A stretch of DNA of 64,000 nucleotides from Xiphias gladius (taxonomy: Eukaryota; Chordata; Actinopteri; Istiophoriformes; Xiphiidae): NCBI RefSeq assembly GCF_016859285.1, contig NC_053414.1, positions 1,474,517 through 1,538,516 on the forward strand. The letters run 5' to 3'. The notes below the pieces were generated by a model. It did no database searches and was not told where the DNA came from. It saw only the letters and a list, made by a program, of their open reading frames with translations. This document shows positions 12,928-25,384 of this stretch, one piece after another (within the stretch, counting starts at the first letter, position 1; each line of letters starts with the position of its first letter). A program made the position numbers and the translations under genes.

Positions 12928-15228
12928 CGTTCTTTGTCTTACACAACCAACCTGGAAAACATTCAAGCCTATTCTATTTGTTATAGTTTACTGTGCTCCT
13001 GGACTGTACTCTGAATTTTTATCTGAATTCTCTGAGTTTTTATCAAGTCTAGTCCTTAATACAGATAAAGTTGTTGTAGTAGGTGATTTTAATATTTATG
13101 TGGATGCTGATAATGAGCCTTAGAACTGCGTTTATCTCATTGTTAGACTCAATTGGCTTCGCTCAGGGTGTAAATAAACCCACTCACTGTTTTAACCACA
13201 ACCTGGACCTCGTTCTGACTTATGGCATCAAAATTGAATATTTAATAGTCTTTCCACAGAATCCTCTTTTATCGGACCATTATTTAATAACCGATGACTA
13301 CACACTATTAGGCAAAAATGTTGTTACTAGATTTCTATCTTATGGTGCTGCAGCTAAATTTAACATAATAACAGAGGACTCCTATGCTAACTTTCGTCCA
13401 AAACTGATCATCTTGTTGAAGGAGCTGCAGGCTCAATGAGAATGCCACTTGACCCTATTACCCCTCTATGATGATGTGATAATCTTATAGCATATAGGAA
13501 GACCCTAGAGCAGCCTATTACTCATCTCTAGTAGAGGAAAATAAAAACAACCCTTGGTTTCTTTTTGGCACTGTAGCCAGGCTGACAGAGAGTCATCGCT
13601 CCATTGATCCATGTATTCCTATAGCGCTCAGTAGTGATGACTTCATCAGCTTCTTTAATGATAAAATTCTAATAGAGACAAAATTCAACACCACCTGCCC
13701 ACAACTGGCACAGACTTATCCTCAAACACAGGCACATTAGAAACAGCTGTGCAACCTGATGTAAACTTAGACAGTTTCTCTCCCATCGACCTTCACCAAC
13801 TAACTTCAACAATGTCTGCATCTACACCATCAACCTGTCTCTTAGACCCCGTCCCAACTAGGCTGATTAAGGAAGTTGTACCCTTAGTCAGCACCTCTTT
13901 ACTAGATATAATCAATTTATCTTTATTACCAGTCTATGTACCACAGTCCTTTAAAACAGCTGTAATTAAAACTCTTCTTAAAAAGCCTACTAGGGATCCA
14001 GATGTCTAAGCCAACTATAGATCCATATCGAACCTTCCCTTTCTCTCTAAGATCCCTCAAGATATTTGAGGATTTTCAAGTCAGGATTTAGAGTGCATCA
14101 TAGCCAAGAGACAGGACTGGTGAAAGTTACATTCTTACTGCATCGGACAAAGGACTTGTCTCTGTCCTTGTCTTGTTAGATCTCAGTGCTGCATTTGACA
14201 CTATTGACCATCACATCATTTCCTTTAGGCAATATTATTAGGAAACACTCATTAACTTCCACTTATATGCAGATGATACCCAATTGTACTTGTCAATGAA
14301 GCCAGATGAAAGCGATCAGTTAACTAAACTTCATGCATGCCTTAAAGACATAAAGACCTGGATGACTAGCAACTTTCTGCTGTTAAACTCAGACAAAACT
14401 GAAGTTATTCTGCTTGGCCCCCAACACCTCCGAAACACATTATCTTGATATAGTTACTCTAGATGACTTTGCCCTGGCCTCCAGCACCACTGTTAGGAAT
14501 CTCTGAGTTCTCTTTGATCAGGATATGTCCTTTAATTACCACATAAAACAAACTTCAGGTACTGCCTTTTTTCACCTATGTAACAATTCAAACATCAGGC
14601 ACATCCTTACTCAAAAAGACGCAGAAAAACTAGTCCATGCTTTTGTTACCTCTAGGCTGGATTATGTAATTCCTTATTATCCGGCTGTCCCAACAAAGCT
14701 TTAAATACTCTCCATCTGATCCAGAAAGCTGCAGTACTGACAGGAAATAGGAAAAGAGATTCTCTGCATTGGCTCCCTGTAAAATCCAGAATAGAATTTA
14801 AAATCCTCCTCCTCACCTACAAAGCCCTTAATGGTCAGGAACCATCCCATTTTAAAGAGCTCATAGAACCATATTACCCCAGTAGAACACTGCCCTACCA
14901 GAACGCAGGCTTACCTGTGGGTCCTAGAGTCTCCAAAAGTAGAATGGGAGGCAGAGCCTTCAGTTATAAGGCTCCTCTACTGTGGAACCATCTTCCAGTT
15001 TAGGTCTGGGAAGCAGACAGCCTCTCCACATTTAAGAATAGACCCCCCCCCCATGAGCCAGGTTCTGTTCAGGGAGTTTTGCTCCCTTCACCAAGTACTT
15101 GCTCATGGGGGAATGTTGAGTCTCTGTAAATATAACTATAAAGAGTCTGGTCTGGACCTGATCTACTTGAAAAGTGCCCTGAGATGACCTCTATTACGAT
15201 TTGGTGCTGTATAAATAAAATTAACTTG
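12928..15228 (+). mobile_element. L2/CR1-type LINE, 5'-truncated and mutated
   Basis: The element begins inside the endonuclease: SEFSEFLSSL and VVVGDFNIYVDADN fit the EN motif around GDFN. It continues through the linker (13749-14009, QPDVNLDSFSPIDLHQL), then an RT remnant missing its central part. After that come TSNFLLLNSDKTEVI and [13 protein letters not shown]-like C-terminal coding. The 3' UTR ends with ATTTGGTGCTGTATAAATAAAA at about 15220. It shares long stretches with the copy at 59650-63576 but has more stops, frameshifts and internal deletions. It lies between TMX3 and CDYL in the same orientation. Confidence 0.85.
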
Positions 15229-15234
15229 ATTGAC

Positions 15235-15660
15235 TCATGGAGTGGGATATATTAAGTTTTTTTCAATGGATGAAAAAAAACAGTAGAGGAGCCCCTTAAT
15301 TTGTATCTTTAAGGATCGTAATATATGTTAAGGCGTAAATTCGGGATTCAGCCCAAATTTGGGTTTAATCAATGGATAAATTAATGGGTGTAATATATTA
15401 AGAGATTTTAAGAGTTTTTTTAAGTGAATTTTCACCTTTATTGAGTAATTAAAGTTCTTGTCAGGTAAACATTAAGGGATGATTTTCATATTATTTGGTC
15501 AATTTTAAGGGTTTTTTTAACGCTTAAAAACATAAAACCTTGCATACAATTAATTAAAAAATACCTTTATACATTACAATCCATTAGTGGCACCGTAAAA
15601 TCTCTTAAAATACCTCAATCGCATAATTACTGATGTAAATCAATGGGGTAAAAGCTATCG
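15235..15660. repeat. AT-rich segment, probable dispersed repeat
   Basis: Roughly 420 bases of AT-rich sequence with many TTAAGGG/TTTTAAG words. Similar phrasing (TTAAGGGATGATTTTCATAT here) recurs at 12690-12760 and 25430-25560. I infer a degraded AT-rich repeat family; no open frame or terminal repeat was identified. Confidence 0.35.
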
Positions 15661-15941
15661 AGACACAGGTCCATAAAGGTCTGCTCTTTGTATTGACAGT
15701 CTCAGCAGCGGTACGGGGCTTTTATTTTTTTAGGTCAGAGAGTCAGACCGGATGTTTCGGTGGAGCTGGTGGTGTGCTAACAGCTAACAGCTAGTTAACA
15801 GTGATAAACTAACCAACCGCACAGGTTAGAACCAGACAGACAGACCTCAGGTGAGGAAGACTCAAGGTTCACCGTTGTCTCTCATGTTGGTGCTCACCTG
15901 AAGAAGCTTCTGGAAGCTGCTCGTGCACGCGCACAGTCTCC

Positions 15942-18900
15942 ATGGCTACGGAGGAGTTCTACGAGGTAACGCGAGCTAATGCTAACATGCTAACGTCGCT
16001 AACGGCAGAGTTCAGAGTTAAGTTTATCTACTGCTGAACGAAAGAAAAGTTAAACAAACTGGTTAGTTAGAAGATGGTTGACTCGTTATCGTGAGTCAGA
16101 GTCTCCCAGCCCTAGTTTGTTTTGGGGTCGATAAAAACTACAGATTGAGTTAGCTTCAGTAACTAGCTGCAGAGTTAGCTCAGTGTTAGCTTGGTGTTAG
16201 CCGGGTGTTTGAGTTTATTAGATGCTGAGGGAATAATTAATTTAAATTAATTATATCATTATAAATAATTGTTATATAAAGCTGGAAAGTGCTGAATAAA
16301 TAAGTAATTCGATATCATCTCTGCTGGCTTTCCATAAGACATTGAATTATGAATCAGTTTTTAAACTTCACTCTCTGTGGTAATAAAATGGTCTTAAATT
16401 GAACCTGCATAAAGCCTGAATTAGGTTCTGAAAATACATCATTTCAAATCTCCATCCAAGGTTAGGCTTAATAAAACTAGCTCTCAGTGAACTTCCCCCT
16501 TTGCCTTTAAACCAGCACCAGGTCCCCTCAGTACACCTGCACACAGTTTTTCAGGTTCTTGGCAGGTAGGTTCTTCCAAGTGACTTGGAGAATTTGCCAG
16601 AATTCTCTTGTGGATTTCAGCTGTCTCAGTGTCTTTTGTCTCTTCATGTAGTCCCAGGCTGACTCCATGATGCTGAGATCAGGACTCTGTGAGGGCCAGA
16701 CCATCTGTTGCAGGACGTCTTGTTCTTTTTTCATCAACAAATGTCTTGTTTTGTCCGAAACCCAAAGAAATTCACTTAACTGTGAGAGAAAACAGAGAAA
16801 AACTAAAAGTCTGACAGACTTGAGAAACTGGAACCAGAGAATTTTTGGCGTTTCTGCTTTAAAAATCTACATAAACAATTAAGCCATTATCAAAATAGGT
16901 GCCAGTTAATGTTCTGTCAATCAACCAATCAGTTAATCAATTGATTGTTCAGCTCGAGATTTTTAAAAAGTTTTTCTCCTGGCATTGATTAATCCCCTAG
17001 AAACTAATTTCTGTTCCACAAAATTAAATATTTAGAATTTTCTTCTGTGAAAAAAACAAACACACACACCTCTGCTTGTTTCTGTTTTGCTAGCTACTGT
17101 ACACTACTCAATGGCAAATGGTAATATAGGAGTAATACAGGCACACGTTTGAACTGGAAACCGACTCTGAGGACGAAGAAGAACAAATTGTACAGGGTCA
17201 CCTACAAGCTGATGTATCAGAATGGTGAAGTATTTTGTGTTTCACTCACTACAATGTTATAAACTTAACAGTAATAGATAACATTAGCCTTCAGCTTGAC
17301 TACATTATCAGACATCTAAAAATATGTTGCTGATGTTAGATAGTCCTGATCACCAGCTCTAGGTTGGCTACATTAGCTAACGTAACTTGCAATATACCAA
17401 AGATTAACTACATCTGGCTTCCTGTTTAACGAAGGTTATCAGAAGTATGCTATGGTGAAAAAATATGGGAAGCCCTACGCTGCAAGTTGACGGGATTGGT
17501 TCCCTACTGTTTGAATCTGTGTTTTTAGGACTGTCGTTGGTTCACTGAAGTTCCAAGGTGGAAATACTCAGCCATGACGTTGACTTGTATCATATAAAAA
17601 ACACCATATGGACATGTTAACAAGGTTAAAAACTTGATTTTCACTGGAGGTGGTCTTTACCTCGTATATCGAAATCCAGTATTAACAGTCCTGTATAAAT
17701 CTACTTGTGACATGCAAATTTAGTTATCATTATTTAGAAGTGAAACTTTTTTGCACCATTTTTGTTTTTAATCATTCTAACAGATACATTGTTTTTGAAA
17801 TAATCTGGTCAGATGTGTGAAAGGATTTAGTTGTAAAAGAAATTTAGACTGAATTTCTACCCCACCTGTTGATCTCTGGTCTGTTCAAACACCTGGAAAC
17901 AGTGTGGTGCCTTTTACACCTGTAAACATTTAAAAATGTACTGTTTTGTATTCTGTAAGTGCTGTGCGAAGGCAACTGCACTTGATGTTCTTGAAGACAT
18001 TTCGTCTCTCATCTGAAAGGCTTCCTCAGTCCTGCTCGACTAGTGGGGAGTTCCAGGTACTTATCCTCTAGTGAGATCAGCAACACTTGTGAGTCGTTGA
18101 GGTCACATGAGTTGTTGACCCTCCCGGTCATCATGTGAGTCGTTAGGATCACATGGGTCAAGGTGTGGATTTTACTAGTCGGGTAGAACTGAAGAAGCCT
18201 TTTGGATGAGAGGCGAAACGTCTACAAGAACTTCAAGCAAGTCCAGTTGCCTTCTCATAGCACTCACAGAATACCGTGACCTGGATGACTGAGAATCTTC
18301 ACATACGTACTGTTTCGTATTTTCATCAACATAATATATAATCATATTCATCTGCCAAAGTGTTGGCATAGTTCATTTATACATGTGATACCTGTGTTTG
18401 ACAGTTTCTAACAACTGACAGATATAAATGTTCCAATAAAAAGACTACACCTGCATGTATGCACGGGATTCATCAGGTAACTACCCCTCATGATGATGGT
18501 GGTGGTAATTATTCCAGCTTCATTAACAGTGCCCCTGTTCCTCCTGCAGGTGGACAGGATTGTGGATAAGAGGAAGAACAAGAAGGGGAAGGTGGAGTAC
18601 CTGGTCAGGTGGAGAGGTTACGGTTCAGAGGAGGACACCTGGGAGCCTGAGAGTCACCTGTCCACCTGTATGATCTACGTCCACGAGTTTAACCGTCAAT
18701 ACGCTGAGCGGCAGAGAGACAACACGTTACTGCGCTCCACCCGCAGCTCACCCAGCTTCCACTGCAGCTCCGCCCACAGACTTACCTGCAGACCATCGCC
18801 CACTGCCACAGCTCGCAGTGACATCGGCAGTGACATCAGTGCAAGTTTGAGTGGAGACTGTAACCAGGTGAAACCTCCTGTTAGTCCGGCTCACCTGCCC

Positions 18901-21900
18901 CCTGTCGGACTGAGCCGTCAGCCCTCCGTCAGCTCTCAACAGCCCCCGCCGATGGACAGGTTCAGCAGCAGTCTGATGTCGGCGGTTCCAGCCGGCTCAG
19001 CCCGCCGCAGCATGGATCTGTCCAAGACTGGCATCAAAATCCTGGTCCCTAAGAGTCCGATGAACAGCCGTCTAGACTCAGAGGAGTCTCCCAGTGAGGC
19101 GGCTCACAGTCTGGAGGCTGGAGCTCAGGAGGCTCACCTTGTGCCACCTGAGGTTGCCTTGCTGGAGAAACCTGCAGGTGTCCAGCTGGGGCCTGGAGAG
19201 GAGAGGGCCCGCATGGGCACCAGACCCCGCAGCCAGAACCCCCTGCCCCCTCCCCGAGTACCCATCACACCTGCTGCCATGCGCTCTCTAAGCGGCACAG
19301 GTGAGGTCACGTAGTTTGCATGCATCTGATTGGCCTGCACAGCAGCTCGTTGAAAGGTTTGGACCAGGTTCAACTCATTCAGTAGATGACCCTTTGTTCT
19401 TAATCTCTTCTTTGTTGGGCTGTGTTGTGTCACAGTTTCCTTTGTGAGTTACTCATTTACAATTTAGTTTATTACATTTATTTGTCAGGGAAAATGTACA
19501 AAAACATGAATCTCATACAAAGAGGAGAGAAGCACCAGATTGAACTATGAGCGCATTTCTATCTGCTGTTCCATTTCATACAAACACAATATAACACTAT
19601 AATGCAGTTAATACGAATACTGCATTAGTTCAAGATACAATAAATACTAAATTCAGTCAAATGCCTATTCCAATTCATACCTACAGCCCAAAAAACATTT
19701 TAAAGTAAAAGAAAAACAATAAAATGAGACAAAGAAAATACTTTAAAAAAAAATTTAAAAAAAAAACCCTGACAGAGCAGCCACAGTTCTGAGTTACATA
19801 CATGTAGCCAACGTTTCCACTCAGATCCTTCACATTCAAGTGTCTTTAAAGATAATAAAGGAAACAAAACTAGCAAGACTAACAACTGCAAATTAACAAC
19901 TTTAAAAATTAAGACAATTTTGCGTAAGTGTCTCTAGTGGTAGGCATTATGATAAAACTGATTGAAAAATAACTTCAATGTCAGGGGGGCTTTTTGTTTT
20001 TAACATTAGAAAAATATCTCTGTGCAAGGCAAGTTATCATGATTAGTATTCTACATTTACATCTGTTATCCAGAGAAAAAGAAAGATCAGGCTTTTATAA
20101 GATACAGATGTGGAGTAAAAGTAACCTCAACATCCAACTTGGAGTTATAGAAAGCATGAATGGATTTCCAAAAATGACTTTCATTTCACACTTCAAGAAA
20201 ACATCTGTACATGTTCCTTCTTTGCTTTTACATGTGAACCAATGCAGAGAATTATCTTTTGAGATTTTATGCATACCTACTGGAGTAACATAAAATTTAT
20301 GAGTGAAATTTATGAAATGAGCTGCTTGTTCATTTACATGAATGGATTGATGCCAGTTTAGAGGTCAGGGTTTAGTTGAACAGAGGTCGTTAAATGAACC
20401 AGTAACGCCAGTAGAATAATAATTGAACATGTTTGTGTTGGTCTGACGATTGCTGTTTTGTTTCCTACAGGTAACTTGGCATTAATGGAGGCTGTCGCTG
20501 CTAATGGGATGTCAGGTGTGCAGAGTGCTGTTACTGGGGCAACCAGTGCAACGGGGAAACGTCGTCTGGAGGAACGTTCTGCTTTTGACAAACGTTTGAG
20601 GTTCAGTGTTCGACAGACAGAAAGCGCTTACCGTTACCGCGACATCGTGGTGAAGAAACAAGACGGCTTCACCCACATCCTGCTGTCCACCAAGAGCTCC
20701 GAGAACAACACACTGAACCCTGAAGTGAGGCCATAACCCACACCTGAACACACTCAGGTTAAACGCTAAGCTGCTGGTGAGGTGTTGATGCATGATTGTT
20801 GTCATGGTTACTGTACTCAGCTGTCACGTTGTCTCTCCTCCTCGTTAGGTGATGAAGGAGATTCAGAGCGCCATGGCAACGGCAGCATCGGATGACAGTA
20901 AGCTGGTGTTACTCGGTGCTGTCGGCAGCGTCTTCTGCTGCGGCCTCGACTTCCTGTATTTCATCAGACGTCTGACGGACGACAGGAAGAAGGAGAGCAT
21001 CAAGATGGCCGAAACCATCAGGTGACACCCGCTGAAAGCGCCATGGTAACTCTGTGTGGTGTCATCAGTTAGAAGTGTTGACCTCTGGCCTCTGTATTCT
21101 CTACATCAGGACCTTCATAAACACCTTCATCCAGTTCAGGAAACCAATTGTGGCAGCGGTGAATGGGCCGGCTCTGGGCCTTGGCGCTGCAATCCTGCCA
21201 CTCTGTGACGTGGTGTGGGCGAATGAGAAGGCCTGGTTCCAGACACCATACACATCTTACGGCCAGACTCCCGATGCCTGCTCGTCCTTCACTTTCCCCC
21301 GCATCATGGGCCTTGCCTCGGTCAGTCCACCACTTCGTTTACGTTCATTTACCTCACCACTGCATTTACATCACCGCTTCATTTTCCTTCATTTATCTTC
21401 GGTTACCTCACCATTTATTGACTATTGACTACTTTATGATAGTGCGCGTGCACCGACAATGCATGCAGCATGTTGCAGTCGCTCCTGTTTGTTTTGCTTA
21501 TCTTTCCAAATGTTTAGGTCTTTCTTTGTCACACTTGTTTAAATTTTTACTAGTGACTTATTTAAGCTGCACCCTTTCTAAACATGCTGGTAGACAGAGT
21601 TTTGGTCTGTTTTTTTTTCACAGTGGAATTATTTTTTTCAGTCATCTAATTTTTTTGAATGGTATCATTCAGCTACGCTACCATTGCGCAGCAACTCCAT
21701 GGTCGCATTGTTTACAGCTCACCAGAGACCGGCTGGTGATCTGGCTGGTATGGTGACCAGAACAACAGACATCTCTGCGGTAATCAGGAGGAGGACACAC
21801 AGAGGTTACAGAAGGGAAACGAAGAGACGAGGGAGGAGAGCTGGGTCCAGACAACAGAGACTAATGGAGAAGAGGCGATATGAGCTGCATCTTCCTTCTA

Positions 21901-22825
21901 TCATCAATGGCAACATTAGATCGCTGGGTAACAAGATGGAAGAGCTAGCGGCTGTAGTGAGGAAGCAGAGGGACTTCCGTGAGTGTAGTGTTTCACAGAG
22001 ACATTGCTAAAGGAAGACACTCCGGATCCAATCGCTACCATTGACCATTGTTTCAGAGTACCAGAGGGTGGTGTACAGTTTTGTGGAGTGGTTTGAGCTG
22101 ACCCAGCTGCAGCATAATGTCAGTCAAACAAAGGAGCTGGTAGTGGACTTCAGGAGATCCAGAACTACTGCAACTCCTCTTTCCATTAGGGGAGAGATGG
22201 TGATAATGGTACAGGAGTACAAATACCTGGGTGTCCACTTTGACAGCAAACTGAACTGGACCAGGAACTTTGCAGCTTTCCACAGGAAGGGCTAGAGTCG
22301 ACTCTTTTTCCTGCGGAGGGTCCGGGCCTTCAACATCTGTGGCACCACGCTGCAGATGTTTTATGAGCCTGTGGCGGCCAGCGCCCTTTTTCTACGCTGT
22401 GGTCTGCTGGGGCAGTAGCCTGAGGGTGGCTGGCACCAACGACTCAAGAAAACTGGCCGGCTCAGTCCTGGGGGTTGAGCTGGACCCTCTACATGGTGTT
22501 GCGGGGAGGAGGGCGTTATCAAAACTCCTTTCCATCATGGATAACGTCTCCCACCTTCTACATAGTGTTCTGGTTAGCCAGAGGAGGAACTCTGATATGA
22601 GATGAAAAAGGCCATGACCAGGCCAAGTTAAATGTCCCGGGCAAAGTTAAATGTTCTGTTCTGTTCTAGGCTAACGAGCTGTTGCTGAGCGGCAGGAAGT
22701 TGACAGCTCAGGAGGCGTGTTGTAAAGGTTTGGTATCTCAGGTTCTGTGGCCGGGAACCTTCACACAAGAAGTAATGCTGCGAATCAAAGAGCTGGTGAC
22801 AGTTGACTCCCAGGTCAGTCTCAAT

Positions 22826-22856
<31 letters not shown>

Positions 22857-23060
22857 ACAGACACACACATTGTGACTTTTGTTTATATTTTTTTCCATCA
22901 GGTTCTGCGGGAGTCCAAAGCCCTAATGAGGAACACCAGTCGTAGTGCTCTGGAGCAAGCTAACGAGCGTGAGTGTGAAGCCCTGAAGAGAGTCTGGGGC
23001 TCATCACAGGGAACAGACTCCATCCTGCAGTACCTGCAGAGGAGAACCGAGCTCTGCTAG
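15942..23060 (+). CDS. cdyl: Chromodomain Y-like protein (7 exons, 571 aa)
   Basis: Nuclear corepressor that reads methylated histone H3 and carries a crotonase-fold domain. Mammalian CDYL is reported to hydrate crotonyl-CoA. Exons: 15942-15965, 18550-19300, 20471-20724, 20849-21021, 21110-21320, 22670-22813, 22902-23060, all GT-AG and in frame. Exon 1 gives MATEEFYE, matching human MASEELYE, which fixes the start. The chromodomain spans about 7-60, with cage-type aromatics at Y7, W29 and Y32 and DTWEPE at 37-42. A long Ser/Pro-rich linker follows (about 75-310). The crotonase region runs from RYRDIVV (about 316) to the C-terminus, with AVNGPALGLGAAILPLCD and AWFQTPYTSYGQTPD as in mammalian CDYL. 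Intron 1 (15966-18549) holds a Tc1 remnant and a foldback repeat; intron 5 holds a LINE. Length matches the family (about 545-600 aa). Confidence 0.95.
16425..16740 (-). mobile_element. Tc1/mariner transposase 3' fragment
   Basis: The minus strand encodes the C-terminal part of a Tc1 transposase: VWPSQSPDLSIMESAWDYMK, which contains the last catalytic acidic residue region (normally SPDLNxIExxW), followed by LKSTREFWQILQVTW. The 5' half and both terminal repeats were not found, so it is a dead fragment in CDYL intron 1. It belongs to a different Tc1 family from the two copies near RPP40. Confidence 0.8.
16878..16958 (+). repeat. Short dispersed repeat (ATTATCAAAATAG type)
   Basis: An 80-base block runs from AAGCCATTATCAAAATAGGT through TCAATCAACCAATC to GATTGTTCAGCTC. 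A diverged copy lies at 41383-41465 in a RIOK1 intron, in the same orientation. Repeated ATTAATCGATTAATCG-like wording and the GCAGCTC end are typical of a common teleost interspersed element. I cannot assign a family. Confidence 0.5.
17948..18274. mobile_element. Foldback element with ~85-90-bp inverted ends, in CDYL intron 1
   Basis: The left arm (about 17948-18035) contains AAGTGCTGTGCGAAGGCAAC, GTTCTTGAAGAC and GTCTCTCATCTGAAAGGCTT. The right arm (about 18185-18274) is its imperfect reverse complement: AAGCCTTTTGGATGAGAGGC, GTCTACAAGAAC and AGTTGCCTTCTCATAGCACT. The centre carries two diverged GTGAGTCGTTAGGATCACAT-type direct repeats. No coding capacity. The layout is that of a MITE or foldback DNA element; the arm match is seen directly, the class is inferred. 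Confidence 0.72.
21430..22655 (+). mobile_element. LINE with large internal deletion, in CDYL intron 5
   Basis: At 21750-21990 the sequence encodes a LINE ORF start and the beginning of its endonuclease: INGNIRSLGNKMEELAAVVR. At 22041 it jumps to RT C-terminal coding: QTKELVVDFRRSRTTATPL and YKYLGVHFDSKLNWTRN. It then runs to the distal region with AGSVLGVELDPLHGVAGRR. The RT core is missing, so the element is dead. It is a different family from the L2 copies elsewhere here but shares the EN-RT architecture of the L2/CR1 group. It fills nearly all of the intron between 21320 and 22670 and ends just before the acceptor. Confidence 0.82.
22826..22868 (+). repeat. (CA)n microsatellite
   Basis: About 43 bases of CA repeat with AGACA interruptions fill half of the 88-base CDYL intron 6. 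This leaves only about 30 bases between repeat and acceptor. Confidence 0.85.
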
Positions 23061-23466
23061 AACCTGGACCGGGATCTGGACCAGGACCTGGACTGGTTTG
23101 AAGACTCAGCACTTCTGAGCTGGCAGCAGTGACTCAGCAGATTCTGTGTTCAACATGAAACGCTGAACGTTTCCTTTTTTGTTGTTTAATTTTAAATTAT
23201 AATTTCAGCAGAATGTTCCTCCTGTTCTCAGGTTTCAGGTCTTTCAGGTATTCCATATCAGGATCAATTTCATCTGTGTCTAGAAGATAGGTCCAGAATG
23301 TGTTTAACTTAGCTTAAGCACAAGAAGCAGGGTGAAACTGCTAGCCTAGTTTATTTTCTGCATCCAAAACTGCAGTGTAGAACTTCCATTGGAAATCTGC
23401 TGTTTTAAGTCATTGTCAGTGGAATGTTTACCATATTTAACACACAGTAAAAATTAAATCTGATTT

Positions 23467-23472
23467 AATAAA
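23467..23472 (+). terminator. Candidate CDYL polyadenylation signal
   Basis: AATAAA lies 407 bases after the CDYL stop and is the first canonical hexamer there. Confidence 0.5.
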
Positions 23473-23937
23473 CTATTTAAACCCTGAGTAGGGTCTGTTT
23501 AGGTTGTTTTCAAAACTGTCAGGTTGTTATCCCTCAGTTTAATCTGATAGGCAAACTCTATGTCATTGAAACATTGACCTGTATATCACCTGTAAATCTA
23601 AGATAATCAGTTCCGTGTTTCCTGCTGCTGTCACCCAAAGGCAGCATGGACTGAGGAACAACAGAAGATCCACGATAGAACCCTGTGGAACTCCACAGGT
23701 CAGATAGTTACAGATCGGAAACTGAGATGGACACTTTTCACTCGTTTATAGACTAAGTGAGATTAATTAATGATGGACATAAGCCTCAACATACTCATCA
23801 CTGTGAGACTGAATATCCTTTTTTTAACCTAAAATTCCATTGATGAGCCCATCAATAATGATTTAATTAAGGTACTTTTAATGGGGTTGTATAATATAAT
23901 AATAAAAAAATACATTTATGGATTGCAATATCCAGTA

Positions 23938-25378
23938 CAGTTAGGTATGTTAGTATTGGAACGGTGACACAATTTTTGAAACTTTGCCTCTGTACATCAT
24001 CACAGTGGATTTGAAACACCGACATCAAGATATCATTTAAGTTTGGACTTTCAGCTTTAATTCAAGGGGTTTAACAAAAATATCACATTAACCGTTTTAG
24101 GAATTACAGCCATTTTTATACAGAGTCCCTCATTTTCAGGGGCTCAAAAGTAAATGGTAAAATCAACATAATTATAATGATTATTTTTAAAACTTGGATG
24201 AAAACCTTTGGCGGTCAATGACTGCCTGAAGTCTGGAAACCATGGACTTTACCAAATGCTGAGTTTCCTCCCTTGAGATGCTTTAGCAGGCCTTTACTGC
24301 AGCCGCCTTCAGTTGCTGCTTCTTTGTGGGTCATTCTGCCCTCAGTTTTGTCTTCAGTAAGTGAAAAGCAGGCTGAGTTTGGTTTGTCAATGACCAAGTG
24401 ACTGACTTGGTCATTGAAGAATTTCCAGTTTCTTTGCCTTGAGAAGCTCCTGTGTTCCTTTCTCAGTATGTTTTGGGTCATTATCCATCTGGTCTCTGAA
24501 GCACTGTCCTATCAGTTTTGCAGCATTTGGCTGAATCTGAGCAGATAGTTTAGAACCTATACACTTCAGAATTCATCCTGCTACTTCCATCAGCAGCCAC
24601 ATCATCAATAAACACCAGTGACCCAGTTCCACTGGCAGCCTCCACCATGTTTGACAGATGATGTGGTGGCTTTGGATCATGAGCCGTTCCTTTCCTTCTC
24701 CATACTCTTCTCTTCCCATCATTCTGTTACAAGTTAATCTTGGTTTCATCTTTCCAAAGAATCTTGTTCCAGAACTGGGCAGTGTTTTTGAGATGTTTTC
24801 TGGCAAAGTCTAATCTGGTCTTTCTGTCCTTGAGTGTAACCAGTGGTTTGCACCATGTGCTAAACCCTCTGTATTTAGATTCATGACGGCATCTCTTGAT
24901 TTTAGACTAACAATGACTCACCTGCCTCCTTGTGAGTGTTCTTGACCTGACTGGGTGTTGTGAAGAGTTTTTTCTTCACCAAGGTAAGAATTCGGTGATC
25001 ATCCACTTTAGTTGTCTTCTGTGGTCTTCCAGGTCTTTTGGTGGTGCTGAGCTCGTCAGGGCTTTCCCTCTTTTTAAGAATGTACCAAATTGTTGATTTG
25101 GCCTCTCCTGAAGTTTCTGCCATCTATCTGATAGGCTTGTTTTGTTTTTTCACCGATTGTCAGTTAACCGTCCAATTAATTTGCTGAAAATGAGGGACTA
25201 TGTATAAAAGTGCTGTAATTTCTAAACGGTTAATGCAATTTTTTTGTTAACCACCCACCTCACCCCACCCCCAAATCAAGACTGAAGTCTACACTTGTGT
25301 TTCATTTCCATTGTGATGATGCACACAGGCAAAATTACGAAAATTGTGTCACTGTCCAAATACTTACATACCTAACTT
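23938..25378 (-). mobile_element. Tc1-type transposon copy A, full length but dead
   Basis: Terminal inverted repeats begin CAGTTAGGTATGTTAGTATT at 23938 and end ACTTACATACCTAACTT at 25378, flanked by TA dinucleotides at 23936-23937 and 25379-25380, as Tc1 insertion requires. The inverted ends extend about 200 bases (TCAGGGGCTCAAAAGTAA and GAATTACAGCC blocks at each end). The minus strand encodes transposase pieces: the N-terminal DNA-binding part with KSTIWYILKKRESPDEL and RPGRPQKTTK, then interrupted catalytic-domain coding. Several stops and a missing block after the GGG motif mean no functional transposase. It lies 3' of CDYL. Copy B at 30873 shares these defects. Confidence 0.9.
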
Positions 25379-25384
25379 TATAAA

